Below are positions 46,179 to 56,116 of a DNA stretch of 64,000 bases, piece by piece. Numbering within the stretch: the stretch's first letter is position 1; every line of letters starts with the position of its first letter. Source of the DNA: Flagellimonas hymeniacidonis (GTDB lineage: Bacteria > Bacteroidota > Bacteroidia > Flavobacteriales > Flavobacteriaceae); contig NZ_VRUR01000002.1 in assembly GCF_008040165.1 (NCBI RefSeq), positions 1,302,001 through 1,366,000 on the forward strand, written 5' to 3'. Made by a program: the position numbers and the translations under genes. The notes beneath the pieces were generated by a model that had not been told where the DNA came from, searched no databases, and saw only the letters and a list, made by a program, of their open reading frames with translations.

Positions 46179-47210
46179 CTATTTATCGAATACTGAGTTA
46201 AGCACACCCAAGAAACGTGAATGCATCTTGTCCGTATAATCCAAATGCGTTACAATGCGCAATTTGCCCTGTCCCATTCCAATGATAAAAATGTTGTTTT
46301 CTTCCAATTTGGATAGAAAACTTTCCGAAGACATTTTGGCTTCGTTCAATTCAAAAATGATAATATTGGTTTCAATTGGTTCTACTTTTTGAATACACTC
46401 CAATTGGTTAAGTACCCGACCAATTTCTCGAGCCTTTGTATGATCTTCTGCAAGACGGTCAATATGGTTTTCCATGGCATAAATAGCCGCCGCTGCTAAA
46501 AAACCAGATTGGCGCATACCTCCACCCAATACTTTTCTAACACGTAGGGCATCATCAATCAATTTTTTATTCCCAACCAAAACGGATCCCACGGGACAAC
46601 CAAGCCCTTTGCTAAAGCAAACACTAATCGTATCGAACAATTTACCGTATGCTCTGGGGTCTTCACTTTTGGCTATCAATGCATTCCACAAACGTGCTCC
46701 ATCTAAATGGTAGCTCAAATGATGATTTTCACAAATACTTTTAATTTTTTTTAATTCTTCAAAGTCCCAACAAGCTCCTCCTCCCTTATTTGTAGTGTTT
46801 TCAATACATACCAAAGAGGTCAAAGGGCTGTGGTAAAAATCTGGCGGATTTATGGACTGCTCCACTTGCTCAGCAGTCATCATTCCTCTGGAACCATCCA
46901 CCAATTTACAAGACACACCACTATTAAAACTAACTCCACCACCCTCATAATTGAAGACATGCGCATATTTATCACAAATTAGCTGTTCTCCTGGCTGCGT
47001 ATGTAACTTAATTGCAGTTTGATTCGCCATTGTTCCACTAGGGAAAAATAGCGCAGCTTCCATACCAAAGTACTGGGCCACCTTTTCCTCCAAAGCATTG
47101 ACACTTGGGTCATTTTTAAACACATCATCCCCTACTTTGGCGGTCATAATCGCCTCTAGCATTCCCCCAGTTGGCCTGGTGACCGTATCGCTTATCAAAT
47201 TTATTTCCAT
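46179..47210 (-). CDS. Low-specificity L-threonine aldolase family protein
   Basis: Predicted 343-residue PLP enzyme that cleaves threonine or allo-threonine to glycine and acetaldehyde. It has DTVTRPTGGMLEAI, the FPSGTMANQTA cofactor site, HLDGARLWNALI, and the PLP Lys in SVCFSKGLGCPVGS. Length is normal. The zinc-protease gene is 13 bases upstream on the same strand, so a transcript could be shared, though the functions are not obviously linked. Confidence 0.92.
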   Translation of the reverse strand: MEINLISDTVTRPTGGMLEAIMTAKVGDDVFKNDPSVNALEEKVAQYFGMEAALFFPSGTMANQTAIKLHTQPGEQLICDKYAHVFNYEGGGVSFNSGVSCKLVDGSRGMMTAEQVEQSINPPDFYHSPLTSLVCIENTTNKGGGACWDFEELKKIKSICENHHLSYHLDGARLWNALIAKSEDPRAYGKLFDTISVCFSKGLGCPVGSVLVGNKKLIDDALRVRKVLGGGMRQSGFLAAAAIYAMENHIDRLAEDHTKAREIGRVLNQLECIQKVEPIETNIIIFELNEAKMSSESFLSKLEENNIFIIGMGQGKLRIVTHLDYTDKMHSRFLGVLNSVFDK

Positions 47211-47223
47211 AAAAAAGCGCCTT

Positions 47224-49626
47224 TTAGTGCATACAGTCCATTCCTATGGGTGAACCATCAGGAATTTTAGGTGAAGGAATAACTTTAAAACTAGTAGGCG
47301 TCTTAAAAAAGTCATCTATTCTGCGTAACATTTCAGCAGATGTTGTGCTCTTTTCGCCATTTAAGATTGAAGTCCTAAGCTCCTTTAAAACTTGGTAGGC
47401 TACGCCATTGACTTGCGGATGCACTTTTGTGTGTGCGGCCAAATTCATAATATGATACAGTACCCTAAAATTAATGGTTTGCTGTGTTTCTTCCAGGTAT
47501 GCATCCTTATGATGTTTTTCTACTGTTTTGTCCAGCACCGTATTTAACACCTGTTTCAATCCCATCTGGTTTTTATCAAGACTCTTTTGTAAAATTAATC
47601 TTGAGGCACGCTCAGGGTGTAATAAAAGTCCCAAAGTCATATCTGCCGATGTTTCAACTGCTGATAATGCATCAAAAGAAACCCCAGTTCGGCTATTGAA
47701 GGATTCTCTAGTTCTCCCGTAGCCTATGGCTCTGGGAGGAAAAAGCACCAACTTTTCTTGAGGAATTGCCATTTCTTTGGAATCTAATGTTCTTAATATG
47801 GTCTTTAATGCATTTTCTTGGGTTGCGGAACTTATTGGATATACGGTGCGTTGTCCGTCTCCCTTTACGGTATAATTGTAATCCAATCCACCAACAAGTT
47901 TTGAAACCGCTTCTGTTTGATATCTGTGAAAGAAGAACAACGGCGCAAAAACATCCTCTAATGCTGAATTTGGTTCTCCACTTCGAATGTTGTCCATAGA
48001 AAAGTTATTGATTGCGGTCTTTCTAATCTCTAGGACATTGTCCAATTCCTGTGAAGCATTTCTTCCATTATCCCATAAATGCGCTAAGGCATGCGCACCA
48101 CCTTGAGGTCTGGCATCTTGATCCGAAATATATCGTAACCCATCTGTCTGTGCCTTTTGCAAGATTGCATTCAAGCCTTCTTTTTCGTCTGCCGCACTAC
48201 CAAAATCTGCATAGGAATAGGCTACTGTTACTTTATCCCATGCACCAATACCGGTATCATATGCCTTTGAAAAATCAATAGCTCCATCTTTCAATTCAAA
48301 TTGAGGGTGTGGATAGTCCATCACAGAGGCTCTTCCATTTGTGCTGGCTGCAAAGTTATGGGCGAACCCGAGGGTGTGTCCAATTTCGTGTGCTGAAAGC
48401 TGGCGAATCCTCGCCAAAGCCATTTCCAACATCGGCTGATAGTTGTCATCACGCTCTGCAAAGGGCTTGTTCATTAAAGCTTGTGCAATTAAAAAATCTT
48501 GTCGAATCCTGAGACTTCCCAAACTTACATGTCCTTTAATGATTTCTCCTGTTCGCGGGTCGGTAATGCTACTTCCATAGCTCCAGCCCCTGGTAGATCT
48601 ATGCACCCATTGAATTACGTTGTATCTGACATCCAGTGGGTCTGCATCATCAGGTAAAATTTTAAGTTGAAAAGCATCTTTGTATCCGATTGCTTCAAAA
48701 GCCTGGTTCCACCATTTTCCGCCATCAAGTAAAGCAGAACGAACAGGTTCGGGAGTCCCATTATCTAAATAGTAAACGATTGGCTCCACAGCTTCACTTA
48801 CTGAAGCTCCCGGGTTTTTTTTCTGTAGTCGATGTCTGGTAACAAAACGTTTTAAAATAGGTTCTTGTACTGGAGTGGAATAGTCATAATATGAAAAAGG
48901 ATATGAACCACATCTAGGGTCAAAAACTCTTTTTTCATACTTATCATCAGGTAATGCAATAAGCGAATGGTGTTGGGCTACGGTTACCAGTGAAGGGTTT
49001 GGTGTTACTGAGGTAATTAGATTCCCTTCAGGGTTTCCTTTGAATGTAAGGGTAACATCAAACTCCGTATTTTGCGAAAATGCTTTGGTTCGTTCAAAAG
49101 CCAAAGCACTCTTCGATGTGTCCAAACTGTATGATCCTTGTCCAGTGCCTTTCAATCTATTGGAAACTCCATGAGCATCTTGCATTAAAAAATCGGTAAT
49201 ATCGATAAGATAATTTCCTTTGCTTTCTTCTTCAATAGTAAAGCCAAAAAGCACAGATTTTGCAAAAGCTTGCTCCACAGATTTACGTTCCAATTGATTT
49301 TGGGTAAGTGCCCTGAATTTTAGATTGGGTTGTATTAAAAGAAGTTTATTCCCAGCTTTTCTAAAAAAGACAACTTGCTCGTTGCCCAATTGGCCACGGT
49401 CTAGGCCAATATCATTACTACCTATTCCACTACTAAGGGAGTATACATATAAAAACTCCTTTTCCAATTCATTGACTTCCAAAAATATTTTGTCCGTTTC
49501 ATCATCATAATAGAAATTAAAATAACCATTGAATTTTTGATAATCCTTGGTTTTATCAAAGCTTTGGGCGTTTAAAAAACTGGCAGTAAGTACAATGGGT
49601 AAAATGTAAAAAAGGTAATTTTTCAT
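47224..49626 (-). CDS. Exported zinc-dependent metalloprotease (DUF5117/DUF4953-type)
   Basis: Predicted 800-residue protein with a signal peptide at residues 1-20 (NYLFYILPIVLTASFLNAQS). The extended zinc motif AHEIGHTLGFAHN is near residues 405-417, a metzincin-like HExxHxxGxxH site. The N-terminal part (about 30-350) matches the DUF5117/5118-like region common in Bacteroidota exported proteases. The frame is open to 49719; the ATG at 49626 gives the signal peptide. It probably acts at the cell surface or periplasm. Confidence 0.87.
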   Translation of the reverse strand: MKNYLFYILPIVLTASFLNAQSFDKTKDYQKFNGYFNFYYDDETDKIFLEVNELEKEFLYVYSLSSGIGSNDIGLDRGQLGNEQVVFFRKAGNKLLLIQPNLKFRALTQNQLERKSVEQAFAKSVLFGFTIEEESKGNYLIDITDFLMQDAHGVSNRLKGTGQGSYSLDTSKSALAFERTKAFSQNTEFDVTLTFKGNPEGNLITSVTPNPSLVTVAQHHSLIALPDDKYEKRVFDPRCGSYPFSYYDYSTPVQEPILKRFVTRHRLQKKNPGASVSEAVEPIVYYLDNGTPEPVRSALLDGGKWWNQAFEAIGYKDAFQLKILPDDADPLDVRYNVIQWVHRSTRGWSYGSSITDPRTGEIIKGHVSLGSLRIRQDFLIAQALMNKPFAERDDNYQPMLEMALARIRQLSAHEIGHTLGFAHNFAASTNGRASVMDYPHPQFELKDGAIDFSKAYDTGIGAWDKVTVAYSYADFGSAADEKEGLNAILQKAQTDGLRYISDQDARPQGGAHALAHLWDNGRNASQELDNVLEIRKTAINNFSMDNIRSGEPNSALEDVFAPLFFFHRYQTEAVSKLVGGLDYNYTVKGDGQRTVYPISSATQENALKTILRTLDSKEMAIPQEKLVLFPPRAIGYGRTRESFNSRTGVSFDALSAVETSADMTLGLLLHPERASRLILQKSLDKNQMGLKQVLNTVLDKTVEKHHKDAYLEETQQTINFRVLYHIMNLAAHTKVHPQVNGVAYQVLKELRTSILNGEKSTTSAEMLRRIDDFFKTPTSFKVIPSPKIPDGSPIGMDCMH

Positions 49627-49663
49627 ATCTGAATTAGTTCTAGCTAAAATTATATAAATTTCG

Positions 49664-49693
49664 TTGTTTGACTGCATTGAAACATTATTTTTG
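49664..49693 (+). promoter_or_regulatory. Bacteroidota-type promoter of prfB (TTG-N19-TATTTTTG)
   Basis: TTG at 49664-49666 and TATTTTTG at 49686-49693 are 19 bases apart, within the TTG-N17-23-TAnnTTTG consensus of Bacteroidota vegetative promoters. The prfB ATG follows 15 bases later. This is the only promoter in the window for which I see both elements. Confidence 0.55.
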
Positions 49694-49708
49694 CTTGAAA
49701 TAAATTGT

Positions 49709-50804
49709 ATGATAACCACAGATCAGCAAAAAGGTCTTATAGATCGCCTTGGTGCGTTAAGGAGGTATCTTTGACATTGATGCCAAACTTATTGAAATAG
49801 AGAATGAGGAAGAGAAAACCTTGGCACCAGGATTCTGGGACGATCCACAAAAAGCCCAAATCCAAATGAAATCCATAAAATCCAAGAAAAAGTGGGTTGA
49901 TGATTTCAACGCGGCAGAATCCTTGGCAGTGGATTTAGAAGTATTATTGGAATTTCAACAGGCTGGTGAGGTTACTGAGCAAGAGGTAAATCAACAATAC
50001 GAAAAAGCGTTACAGTCCATTGAGCTTTTAGAATTCAAAAATATGCTATCTGATGAAGGCGATGAACTCACCGCGGTTTTACAGATTACTGCTGGAGCAG
50101 GTGGCACTGAAAGTTGTGATTGGGCTGCCATGCTCATGCGTATGTATTTAATGTGGAGTGAAAAAAATGGTTACAAAGTAAAAGAGCTCAATTATCAAGA
50201 AGGAGATGTTGCAGGAATAAAGACGGTTACTTTAGAAATTGAAGGAGAATTTGCATTTGGTTGGCTAAAAGGAGAAAATGGTGTGCACAGATTGGTGCGT
50301 ATTTCCCCTTTTGATAGTAATGCTAAAAGGCATACCTCCTTTGCTTCTGTATATGTTTATCCACTGGTTGATGATACTATTGAAGTTGAGGTAAACCCTG
50401 CGGATATTGAAATCACAACAGCTCGTTCTAGCGGTGCAGGTGGACAAAATGTAAACAAGGTGGAGACCAAGGTGCAATTGGTCCATAAACCAAGTGGGAT
50501 TCAAATTTCATGTTCAGATTCCCGTTCACAGCACGATAATAGGGCTACTGCCATGAAAATGTTGAAGTCCCAGTTATATGAAATAGAGCTTAGGAAAAAA
50601 CAAGAAGCCCGAGCAGAAATTGAATCCACAAAAATGAAAATTGAGTGGGGCTCACAGATACGAAACTATGTAATGCATCCATATAAATTGGTAAAGGATG
50701 TGAGAACAGGAGAGGAAACTGGAAATGTAGACGCCGTTATGGATGGTGACATCAATTCCTTTCTTAAGGCGTTCCTTATGATGATGGGACAACGAGAAGC
50801 ATAA
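49709..50804 (+). CDS. prfB: Peptide chain release factor 2 with programmed +1 frameshift
   Basis: The coding sequence joins 49709-49771 and 49773-50804, giving 364 residues. The first frame starts at ATG 49709 and meets TGA at 49772-49774; skipping base 49772 continues into the long frame. The protein recognises UGA and UAA and releases the peptide. SPF is visible in [13 protein letters not shown] and the catalytic GGQ in [17 protein letters not shown]2 uses the slip at its own UGA for autoregulation. The ArsC-like gene starts 11 bases downstream. Confidence 0.95.
49759..49774 (+). promoter_or_regulatory. Programmed frameshift site of prfB
   Basis: Shine-Dalgarno-like AAGGAGG (49759-49765) sits just ahead of TATCTTTGA, the classic RF2 recoding site seen in many bacteria: CTT codon slips to TTT over the TGA stop. 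A strong SD is otherwise rare in this AT-rich genome, so it marks selection for the stimulator. Confidence 0.93.
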
Positions 50805-50815
50805 ATTAATGAACA

Positions 50816-51157
50816 ATGATTAAAATATATCACAATCCAAGATGCAGAAAATCGCGTGAAGGTCTGGACCTTTTAGAAAAGTCCGGAAAAGATTTTGAAG
50901 TAGTTCTATACCTGGAAAATGTTCCTACACCTAATGAGCTACAAACTATCCTTAAGCAATTGGGCATTCCTGCCATGGAATTGGTTCGTAAGAATGAAGC
51001 AATTTGGAAAGAAAAATATAAGGGCAAAACACTTTCAGAAAATGAAATCATTAATGCAATGGTTGAAAACCCTAAATTAATAGAACGTCCTATTGTAGTA
51101 AATGGAAATAGGGCAGTTATAGGCAGGCCTTTGGAAGAAATAAATAAAATAGTATAG
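50816..51157 (+). CDS. ArsC/Spx-family thiol reductase (arsenate reductase-like)
   Basis: Predicted 113-residue thioredoxin-fold protein. The N-terminal motif is IYHNPRCRKSREGL, with the catalytic Cys followed by Arg as in ArsC/YfgD proteins, and the C-terminal ERPIVVNGNRAVIGRP matches the conserved tail. It may reduce arsenate using glutaredoxin, but no ars genes are near, so the real substrate is uncertain. It starts 11 bases after prfB and is probably co-transcribed. Confidence 0.88.
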   Translation: MIKIYHNPRCRKSREGLDLLEKSGKDFEVVLYLENVPTPNELQTILKQLGIPAMELVRKNEAIWKEKYKGKTLSENEIINAMVENPKLIERPIVVNGNRAVIGRPLEEINKIV

Positions 51158-51281
51158 CTGCACCATAAAATGGCAAGGGTTTTGCGTTCAAGAACTTAGA
51201 GAGAACTCTATTTAACATATATTTAACCAAACTAGGTTAAACCTTGATCTAATTTTAAAATCATACATTTTGAATACAATC

Positions 51282-51773
51282 ATGAAAAACACACAGACCA
51301 TCATTTTACTTACGTTCTTATTGGGAGTATTTTTTATGCCCACTTTAGAGGCCCAATATGGGTATGGAAATAGAAACGGATATGGAAATGGGTACGGTAG
51401 ACGACAAAGTACACTTCCACAAACACAGGAAACGCCTAAAAAACAGGAGCCTATAACTGCTGAAGGAGTAGTAGATGACCAAATGCCATCTATTACAGAG
51501 GCCTTGGGACTAAATCCATTTGAAGAGGCAGTTGTAAGGACCACTTTGATAAAATCTGTTCAGCAACGCATAGAGCTTCAAATTTTGGAGTTGGAACCTC
51601 CAAAAATGAAAGAGGAATATGATAAAATTGTGGCTACTCAAGATGAAGAGTTAAAGGCTGGTTTACCTGAAGATAAGTATGAAGCTTTTCAAGAGCTTCA
51701 GAAAAACAACTTTAAAACCAAGAAGGATAAAAAGAAAAAAAAGAAGAAGAAAAAGGTGAAATCCAAAGAATGA
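51282..51773 (+). CDS. Small exported protein with a lysine-rich tail
   Basis: Predicted 163-residue protein. Residues 1-24 are a signal peptide (ends TLEAQ), then a Tyr/Gly/Asn-rich stretch (YGYGNRNGYGNGYGRRQ), a helical middle (about 60-135) and a tail of mostly lysine. The frame extends to a TTG at 51270, but ATG 51282 is preferred. It ends one base before the outer-membrane receptor gene, so they form an operon and may act together. Family unknown. Confidence 0.72.
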   Translation: MKNTQTIILLTFLLGVFFMPTLEAQYGYGNRNGYGNGYGRRQSTLPQTQETPKKQEPITAEGVVDDQMPSITEALGLNPFEEAVVRTTLIKSVQQRIELQILELEPPKMKEEYDKIVATQDEELKAGLPEDKYEAFQELQKNNFKTKKDKKKKKKKKKVKSKE

Positions 51774-51774
51774 T

Positions 51775-54297
51775 ATGAAGAAACTGCTGCTGTCCTTTTT
51801 ACTGCTGAGTACAATAACAGTAATTGCACAAAGACCACAAGGACAGGGCAACAGACCAGATCCAATAAAAATTACAGGAAACGTAGTAGATGCAGATACT
51901 GGTCAACCTCTTGAATACGCTACTTTAATACTCCAACGCGCTAAAAACCCAGAAAGAATAACAGGCGGCATTACCGATGCCATGGGCAGATTTGAGGTAG
52001 AAACCTTTCCCGGCGTTTATAATATTCGCGTAGAATATATTTCTTACACAACATACGAGGTCAAAGCACAGGTTTTACGAGCTAGTGCAGATTTGGGTAT
52101 TATCAAACTATCTATTGATGTAGAACAACTTGAAGATGTAGAGGTTGTGGGCGAACGTACCACGGTTGAATTCCGTTTAGATAAGAAAGTCTATAACGTG
52201 GGAAGTGATTTAACTGTTAAAGGTGGTTCGGTAACTGATGTTCTAGACAACGTACCATCCGTCACTGTTGATGTAGAAGGCAATATCAGTTTAAGGGGTA
52301 ATGAAAGTGTTCGCATTCTAATAAATGGGAAGCCTTCAGCGCTTTCTGGGCTAAGTCCAGATGCATTGCAACAACTTCCGGCTGAGGCCATTGAAAAAGT
52401 AGAAGTCATTACAAACCCGTCCGCTCGCTATGATGCGGAAGGGACTGCTGGAATCTTAAACATTATTCTCAAACAAAGTAAAACAGCAGGATTAAATGGC
52501 TCTGTCAACGTTTTTGCCGGAAACCCAGATAATTTTGGCGGGGCATTAAGCCTAAACTTGAGAAGGGAAAACTTCAATATTTTTTCAAATACTACCTATC
52601 GCTATAGAGATGCTCCCGGAAACGCACAGTTTATTCAAGAAAATTTTAATGATGATGGTTCTACTGAAAGTTTTCAAGATGAATTTAGAAAGTACCAGCG
52701 AGAACGAGATGGATTCAACACCAATTTTGGATTTGAACTTTTCCTCTCTGAAAACAGTAGTATCACAAATTCTTTTGTTTATCGGAAAACAAATGGGGAA
52801 AATACAGTGGATGTTGATTTTTTCAATTTTGATGCCCTAAGAAACCCTACCATTCAAAGAAATAGATTTACTCTGGAAGATGAAGAAGATGAAAATGTAC
52901 AGTATTCCTTAAACTATGAGAAAAAATTTAAAAAAGATGGGCATGTATTGACTATGGATTATCAATATTCTAAAGGAGCAGATTTTGAAAATTCTATTAT
53001 TGATGAAGTAATCCTTGGTGAGAATATAGCTTTGCCAACGGAACAGACCATCAATGACGAAAGTCAAATTAACCAATTGGCACAGTTTGATTACGTTCTG
53101 CCCTTTGGCAAGGATAATCAATCACAATTTGAATTGGGATACCGTGGAACCTTTAACAATTTCAATACGGATTTTGATTTTGGTATTCTAAACACAGATG
53201 GCTCCTTAAATGTTGACCCAGATTTCAGTAATGAACTAAACTACCGTGAGTATGTTAATGCTGCATACACGCAAATAGGGACCAAACTAAAGAAATTCAG
53301 CATTCTTGGTGGTTTGCGAATGGAGGCTTCAGATATTGGTATTGAATTGGTGGAAACTGATGAGAATACGGATAAAGATTATGTGGATTGGTTCCCCTCT
53401 TTGTTTTTAGGCTATGAATTTTCTGAAATGGAACAATTGACAATTAGTTACAGTCGTAGACTTAGAAGACCACGATCTAGGTTTATTAACCCATTTCCCT
53501 CACGTTCTAGCAATACAAACCTATTTCAAGGTAACCCAGATTTAAATCCGACCTACACCAATGCATTTGATTTGGGTTATTTAAAAAGATGGGATAAACT
53601 TACTTTCACTACCTCTGCCTACTACAACCGCTCCACAGGTGTTTTTCAATTTATTACTCAAGAAACGGGAAATTTTGTTGAAATTGAGAATCCTGATAAT
53701 CCTTCGGAACCAATTTTAGTACCTATACAGGTGCGCACTCCGATTAATTTGGCAACAGATATGCGCTATGGCGGAGAGCTGACCACTACGTATACGCCGA
53801 AGAAAGATTGGCGATTTACATGGAACCTAAATCTATTTCAACAACAATTAAGAGGCGATTTCTCGTTTATAGATTTTCAAAATGAAGAAGTTGTTCAAAA
53901 TTTTGATGCCGATAACTTTACTTGGTTTACCCGTTTTAGTGCCAAGCTACCGTTACCCGGAGCAATTGATTTTCAGTCTAATCTTTTTTATAGAGGAAGA
54001 CGTGTTGATGCCCAAAATGTAAATAAAGGAATACTATCTACAAATTTGGCCTTCAGCAAAGATGTAATAAAGGACAAAGCAACACTTTCCTTAAATGTTA
54101 GCGACCTATTTAATTCTAGAAAGAGAAGAACGGAAACTAGAACAGAAAATGTTTTTACGGAGAGTGAGTTTCAATTTCGCGAACGCCAGATTACATTATC
54201 GTTTTTATATCGATTTAACCAACCCCAGAATGAAAGAACAAAAAGGGATAGAGAAAGTGGCGGAAATGGGGATGATGATATAGAATTTGACGGATAA
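51775..54297 (+). CDS. TonB-receptor-like outer-membrane beta-barrel with carboxypeptidase-regulatory domain
   Basis: Predicted 840-residue outer-membrane protein. A signal peptide is followed by a carboxypeptidase-regulatory-like domain (about 28-110, ITGNVVDADTGQPLEYATL), a plug (about 120-220, VTDVLDNVPSVTVDVEGNIS, RILINGKPSAL) and a large beta-barrel (about 240-815, with YSRRLRRPRSRFINPFPS). This is the outer-membrane beta-barrel/TonB-receptor class common in Bacteroidota; no SusD is next to it, so it is not a typical PUL pair. The substrate is unknown. It shares its terminator with the small gene at 54325. Confidence 0.9.
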   Translation: MKKLLLSFLLLSTITVIAQRPQGQGNRPDPIKITGNVVDADTGQPLEYATLILQRAKNPERITGGITDAMGRFEVETFPGVYNIRVEYISYTTYEVKAQVLRASADLGIIKLSIDVEQLEDVEVVGERTTVEFRLDKKVYNVGSDLTVKGGSVTDVLDNVPSVTVDVEGNISLRGNESVRILINGKPSALSGLSPDALQQLPAEAIEKVEVITNPSARYDAEGTAGILNIILKQSKTAGLNGSVNVFAGNPDNFGGALSLNLRRENFNIFSNTTYRYRDAPGNAQFIQENFNDDGSTESFQDEFRKYQRERDGFNTNFGFELFLSENSSITNSFVYRKTNGENTVDVDFFNFDALRNPTIQRNRFTLEDEEDENVQYSLNYEKKFKKDGHVLTMDYQYSKGADFENSIIDEVILGENIALPTEQTINDESQINQLAQFDYVLPFGKDNQSQFELGYRGTFNNFNTDFDFGILNTDGSLNVDPDFSNELNYREYVNAAYTQIGTKLKKFSILGGLRMEASDIGIELVETDENTDKDYVDWFPSLFLGYEFSEMEQLTISYSRRLRRPRSRFINPFPSRSSNTNLFQGNPDLNPTYTNAFDLGYLKRWDKLTFTTSAYYNRSTGVFQFITQETGNFVEIENPDNPSEPILVPIQVRTPINLATDMRYGGELTTTYTPKKDWRFTWNLNLFQQQLRGDFSFIDFQNEEVVQNFDADNFTWFTRFSAKLPLPGAIDFQSNLFYRGRRVDAQNVNKGILSTNLAFSKDVIKDKATLSLNVSDLFNSRKRRTETRTENVFTESEFQFRERQITLSFLYRFNQPQNERTKRDRESGGNGDDDIEFDG

Positions 54298-54298
54298 C

Positions 54299-54325
54299 AA
54301 AAAAGAGGCTAAAAGCCTCTTTTTT
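54299..54325. terminator. Bidirectional intrinsic terminator
   Basis: AAAAAAGAGGCT (54299-54310) pairs with AGCCTCTTTTTT (54314-54325), loop AAA. It ends the outer-membrane barrel gene and, read from the minus strand, overlaps the stop of the 57-residue gene. Confidence 0.87.
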
Positions 54326-54498
54326 TATTCATTTCGTTTGGCCTTTTTAGCCTCACGTTTTTCTTTGTACATTTCTATCAAGTTACCGAATAACCAATAA
54401 GGTACCACAAAAGTCAATAAGAAAATCATTAACCAGAAACCGATGGTCAAAATGGTTAAAAAAGCTAAGAAACCTAAATATTGGTCAAAATCAAACAT
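54325..54498 (-). CDS. 57-residue single/double-helix membrane protein
   Basis: Reading the minus strand from the ATG at 54498 gives MFDFDQYLGFLAFLTILTIG and on to a Lys/Arg-rich end (EKREAKKAKRNE), stop TAA at 54325. Two hydrophobic stretches (residues 8-21 and 23-38) and a basic cytoplasmic tail suggest a small inner-membrane protein. It is too short for a long-ORF list, but the frame has strong membrane-protein character and ends in a terminator. Function unknown. Confidence 0.72.
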   Translation of the reverse strand: MFDFDQYLGFLAFLTILTIGFWLMIFLLTFVVPYWLFGNLIEMYKEKREAKKAKRNE

Positions 54499-54610
54499 TA
54501 CTTTTTCCTTTTGTTTAACAAAGATACCGTGATTTGATTAAAAAAAACAAATCTCTAATTAAAAAATATTCATTTGTGCATATGTCATGTAAAATAAATT
54601 CATGAACCCC

Positions 54611-54618
54611 TAACTTTG
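54611..54618 (+). promoter_or_regulatory. Candidate -7 promoter element of fumC (TAACTTTG)
   Basis: Exact match to TAnnTTTG, 22 bases before the fumC ATG at 54641. No TTG at -33 spacing. Confidence 0.45.
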
Positions 54619-54640
54619 CATATCCTTAAAAACATAAAAA

Positions 54641-56038
54641 ATGAGTTTTAGAATTGAAAAAGATACGATGGGCGAGGTTCAAGTACCATCGGATAAGTAT
54701 TGGGGAGCACAAACTGAGCGATCCCGTAACAATTTTAAAATTGGTGCGCCCGCTTCCATGCCTTTAGATGTGGTTTACGGGTTTGCCTACTTAAAAAAAG
54801 CAGCAGCATATACCAATCACGAGCTTGGAGTGCTTGCCATGGAAAAACGAGATTTGATTGCACAAGTATGTGATGAGATTCTTGAAGGAAAACATGACAA
54901 TCAATTCCCTCTGGTTATCTGGCAAACTGGTTCTGGAACCCAAAGTAATATGAATGTGAATGAGGTTATCGCTAATAGAGCCCATGAAATTGCTGGAAAA
55001 ACAATAGGCGAAGGTGAAAAGACCATCCAACCCAATGATGATGTAAATAAGAGTCAATCTTCCAACGATACTTTTCCTACTGGAATGCATATCGCTGCTT
55101 ATAAAAAGATTGTAGAGGTGACCATCCCAGGAGTTGAACAATTACGAAATACTTTGGAGAAGAAATCAAAGGAATTTCAAAACGTTGTTAAAATTGGGCG
55201 AACGCACTTAATGGATGCCACTCCCCTAACCCTTGGTCAAGAATTTTCTGGTTATGTATCACAATTGGATCATGGATTAAAGGCCTTAAAACATACTTTA
55301 GAGCATCTTAGCGAACTGGCCTTGGGTGGAACCGCAGTAGGAACGGGACTAAATACCCCAAAAGGATATGATGTGCTTGTTGCTAAATACATTGCAGAGT
55401 TTACGAACCATCCGTTTAAGACTGCAGAAAATAAGTTTGAAGCTTTGGCGGCCCATGATGCCATTGTGGAAAGCCATGGTGCACTTAAACTTTTGGCTGT
55501 TTCGCTTAATAAAATAGCCAATGATATTAGGATGATGGCATCAGGACCACGTTCTGGAATTGGTGAAATCATTATTCCCGCAAATGAGCCAGGAAGTTCC
55601 ATTATGCCAGGTAAAGTAAATCCAACCCAATGCGAAGCCATGACTATGGTTTGTGCACAAGTTATGGGTAATGATGTTGCTATCTCCGTTGGTGGTACTC
55701 AGGGACATTATGAACTCAATGTATTCAAACCCATGATGGCAGCCAATATTCTGCAATCTGCACAACTTATAGGAGATGCTTGTGTTAGCTTTGATGTGAA
55801 TTGTGCTGTAGGTATTGAACCAAATCATGAGGTAATTAAAACGCTTTTAAACAATTCTTTGATGCTAGTTACTGCTCTCAACACCAAGATTGGATACTAC
55901 AAGGCTGCGGAAATTGCCAATACGGCACATAAAAATGGAACAACTTTAAGAGAGGAAGCCGTTAACTTAGGTTATGTTACTCCAGAAGAATATGATGAAT
56001 GGGTAAAGCCCGAAGATATGGTTGGTAGTTTAAAGTAG
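54641..56038 (+). CDS. fumC: Class II fumarate hydratase
   Basis: Predicted 465-residue TCA-cycle enzyme that interconverts fumarate and malate. The signature loop [13 protein letters not shown] is complete with the catalytic serine, and [14 protein letters not shown] and [14 protein letters not shown], the other fumarase blocks, are present. Length is normal. It is monocistronic, with a promoter-like element upstream and a strong terminator after it. Confidence 0.97.
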   Translation: MSFRIEKDTMGEVQVPSDKYWGAQTERSRNNFKIGAPASMPLDVVYGFAYLKKAAAYTNHELGVLAMEKRDLIAQVCDEILEGKHDNQFPLVIWQTGSGTQSNMNVNEVIANRAHEIAGKTIGEGEKTIQPNDDVNKSQSSNDTFPTGMHIAAYKKIVEVTIPGVEQLRNTLEKKSKEFQNVVKIGRTHLMDATPLTLGQEFSGYVSQLDHGLKALKHTLEHLSELALGGTAVGTGLNTPKGYDVLVAKYIAEFTNHPFKTAENKFEALAAHDAIVESHGALKLLAVSLNKIANDIRMMASGPRSGIGEIIIPANEPGSSIMPGKVNPTQCEAMTMVCAQVMGNDVAISVGGTQGHYELNVFKPMMAANILQSAQLIGDACVSFDVNCAVGIEPNHEVIKTLLNNSLMLVTALNTKIGYYKAAEIANTAHKNGTTLREEAVNLGYVTPEEYDEWVKPEDMVGSLK

Positions 56039-56061
56039 GTACCCTATCAAAAATGAAATAG

Positions 56062-56094
56062 AAAAAGCCCGGTTCAAATTGAACCGGGCTTTTT
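56062..56094. terminator. Bidirectional intrinsic terminator
   Basis: AAAAAGCCCGGTTC (56062-56075) pairs with GAACCGGGCTTTTT (56081-56094), a perfect 14-base-pair stem with loop AAATT. It lies between fumC and the convergent gene at 56117. Confidence 0.92.
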
Positions 56095-56116
56095 TATAAA
56101 ATGTGGATAGTGTGTA

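Noticed and set aside
49821-50804. prfB as a truncated gene lacking its N-terminus
   Set aside because: The missing start is supplied by the 49709-49771 frame through the canonical +1 frameshift at CTTTGA, so the gene is intact.
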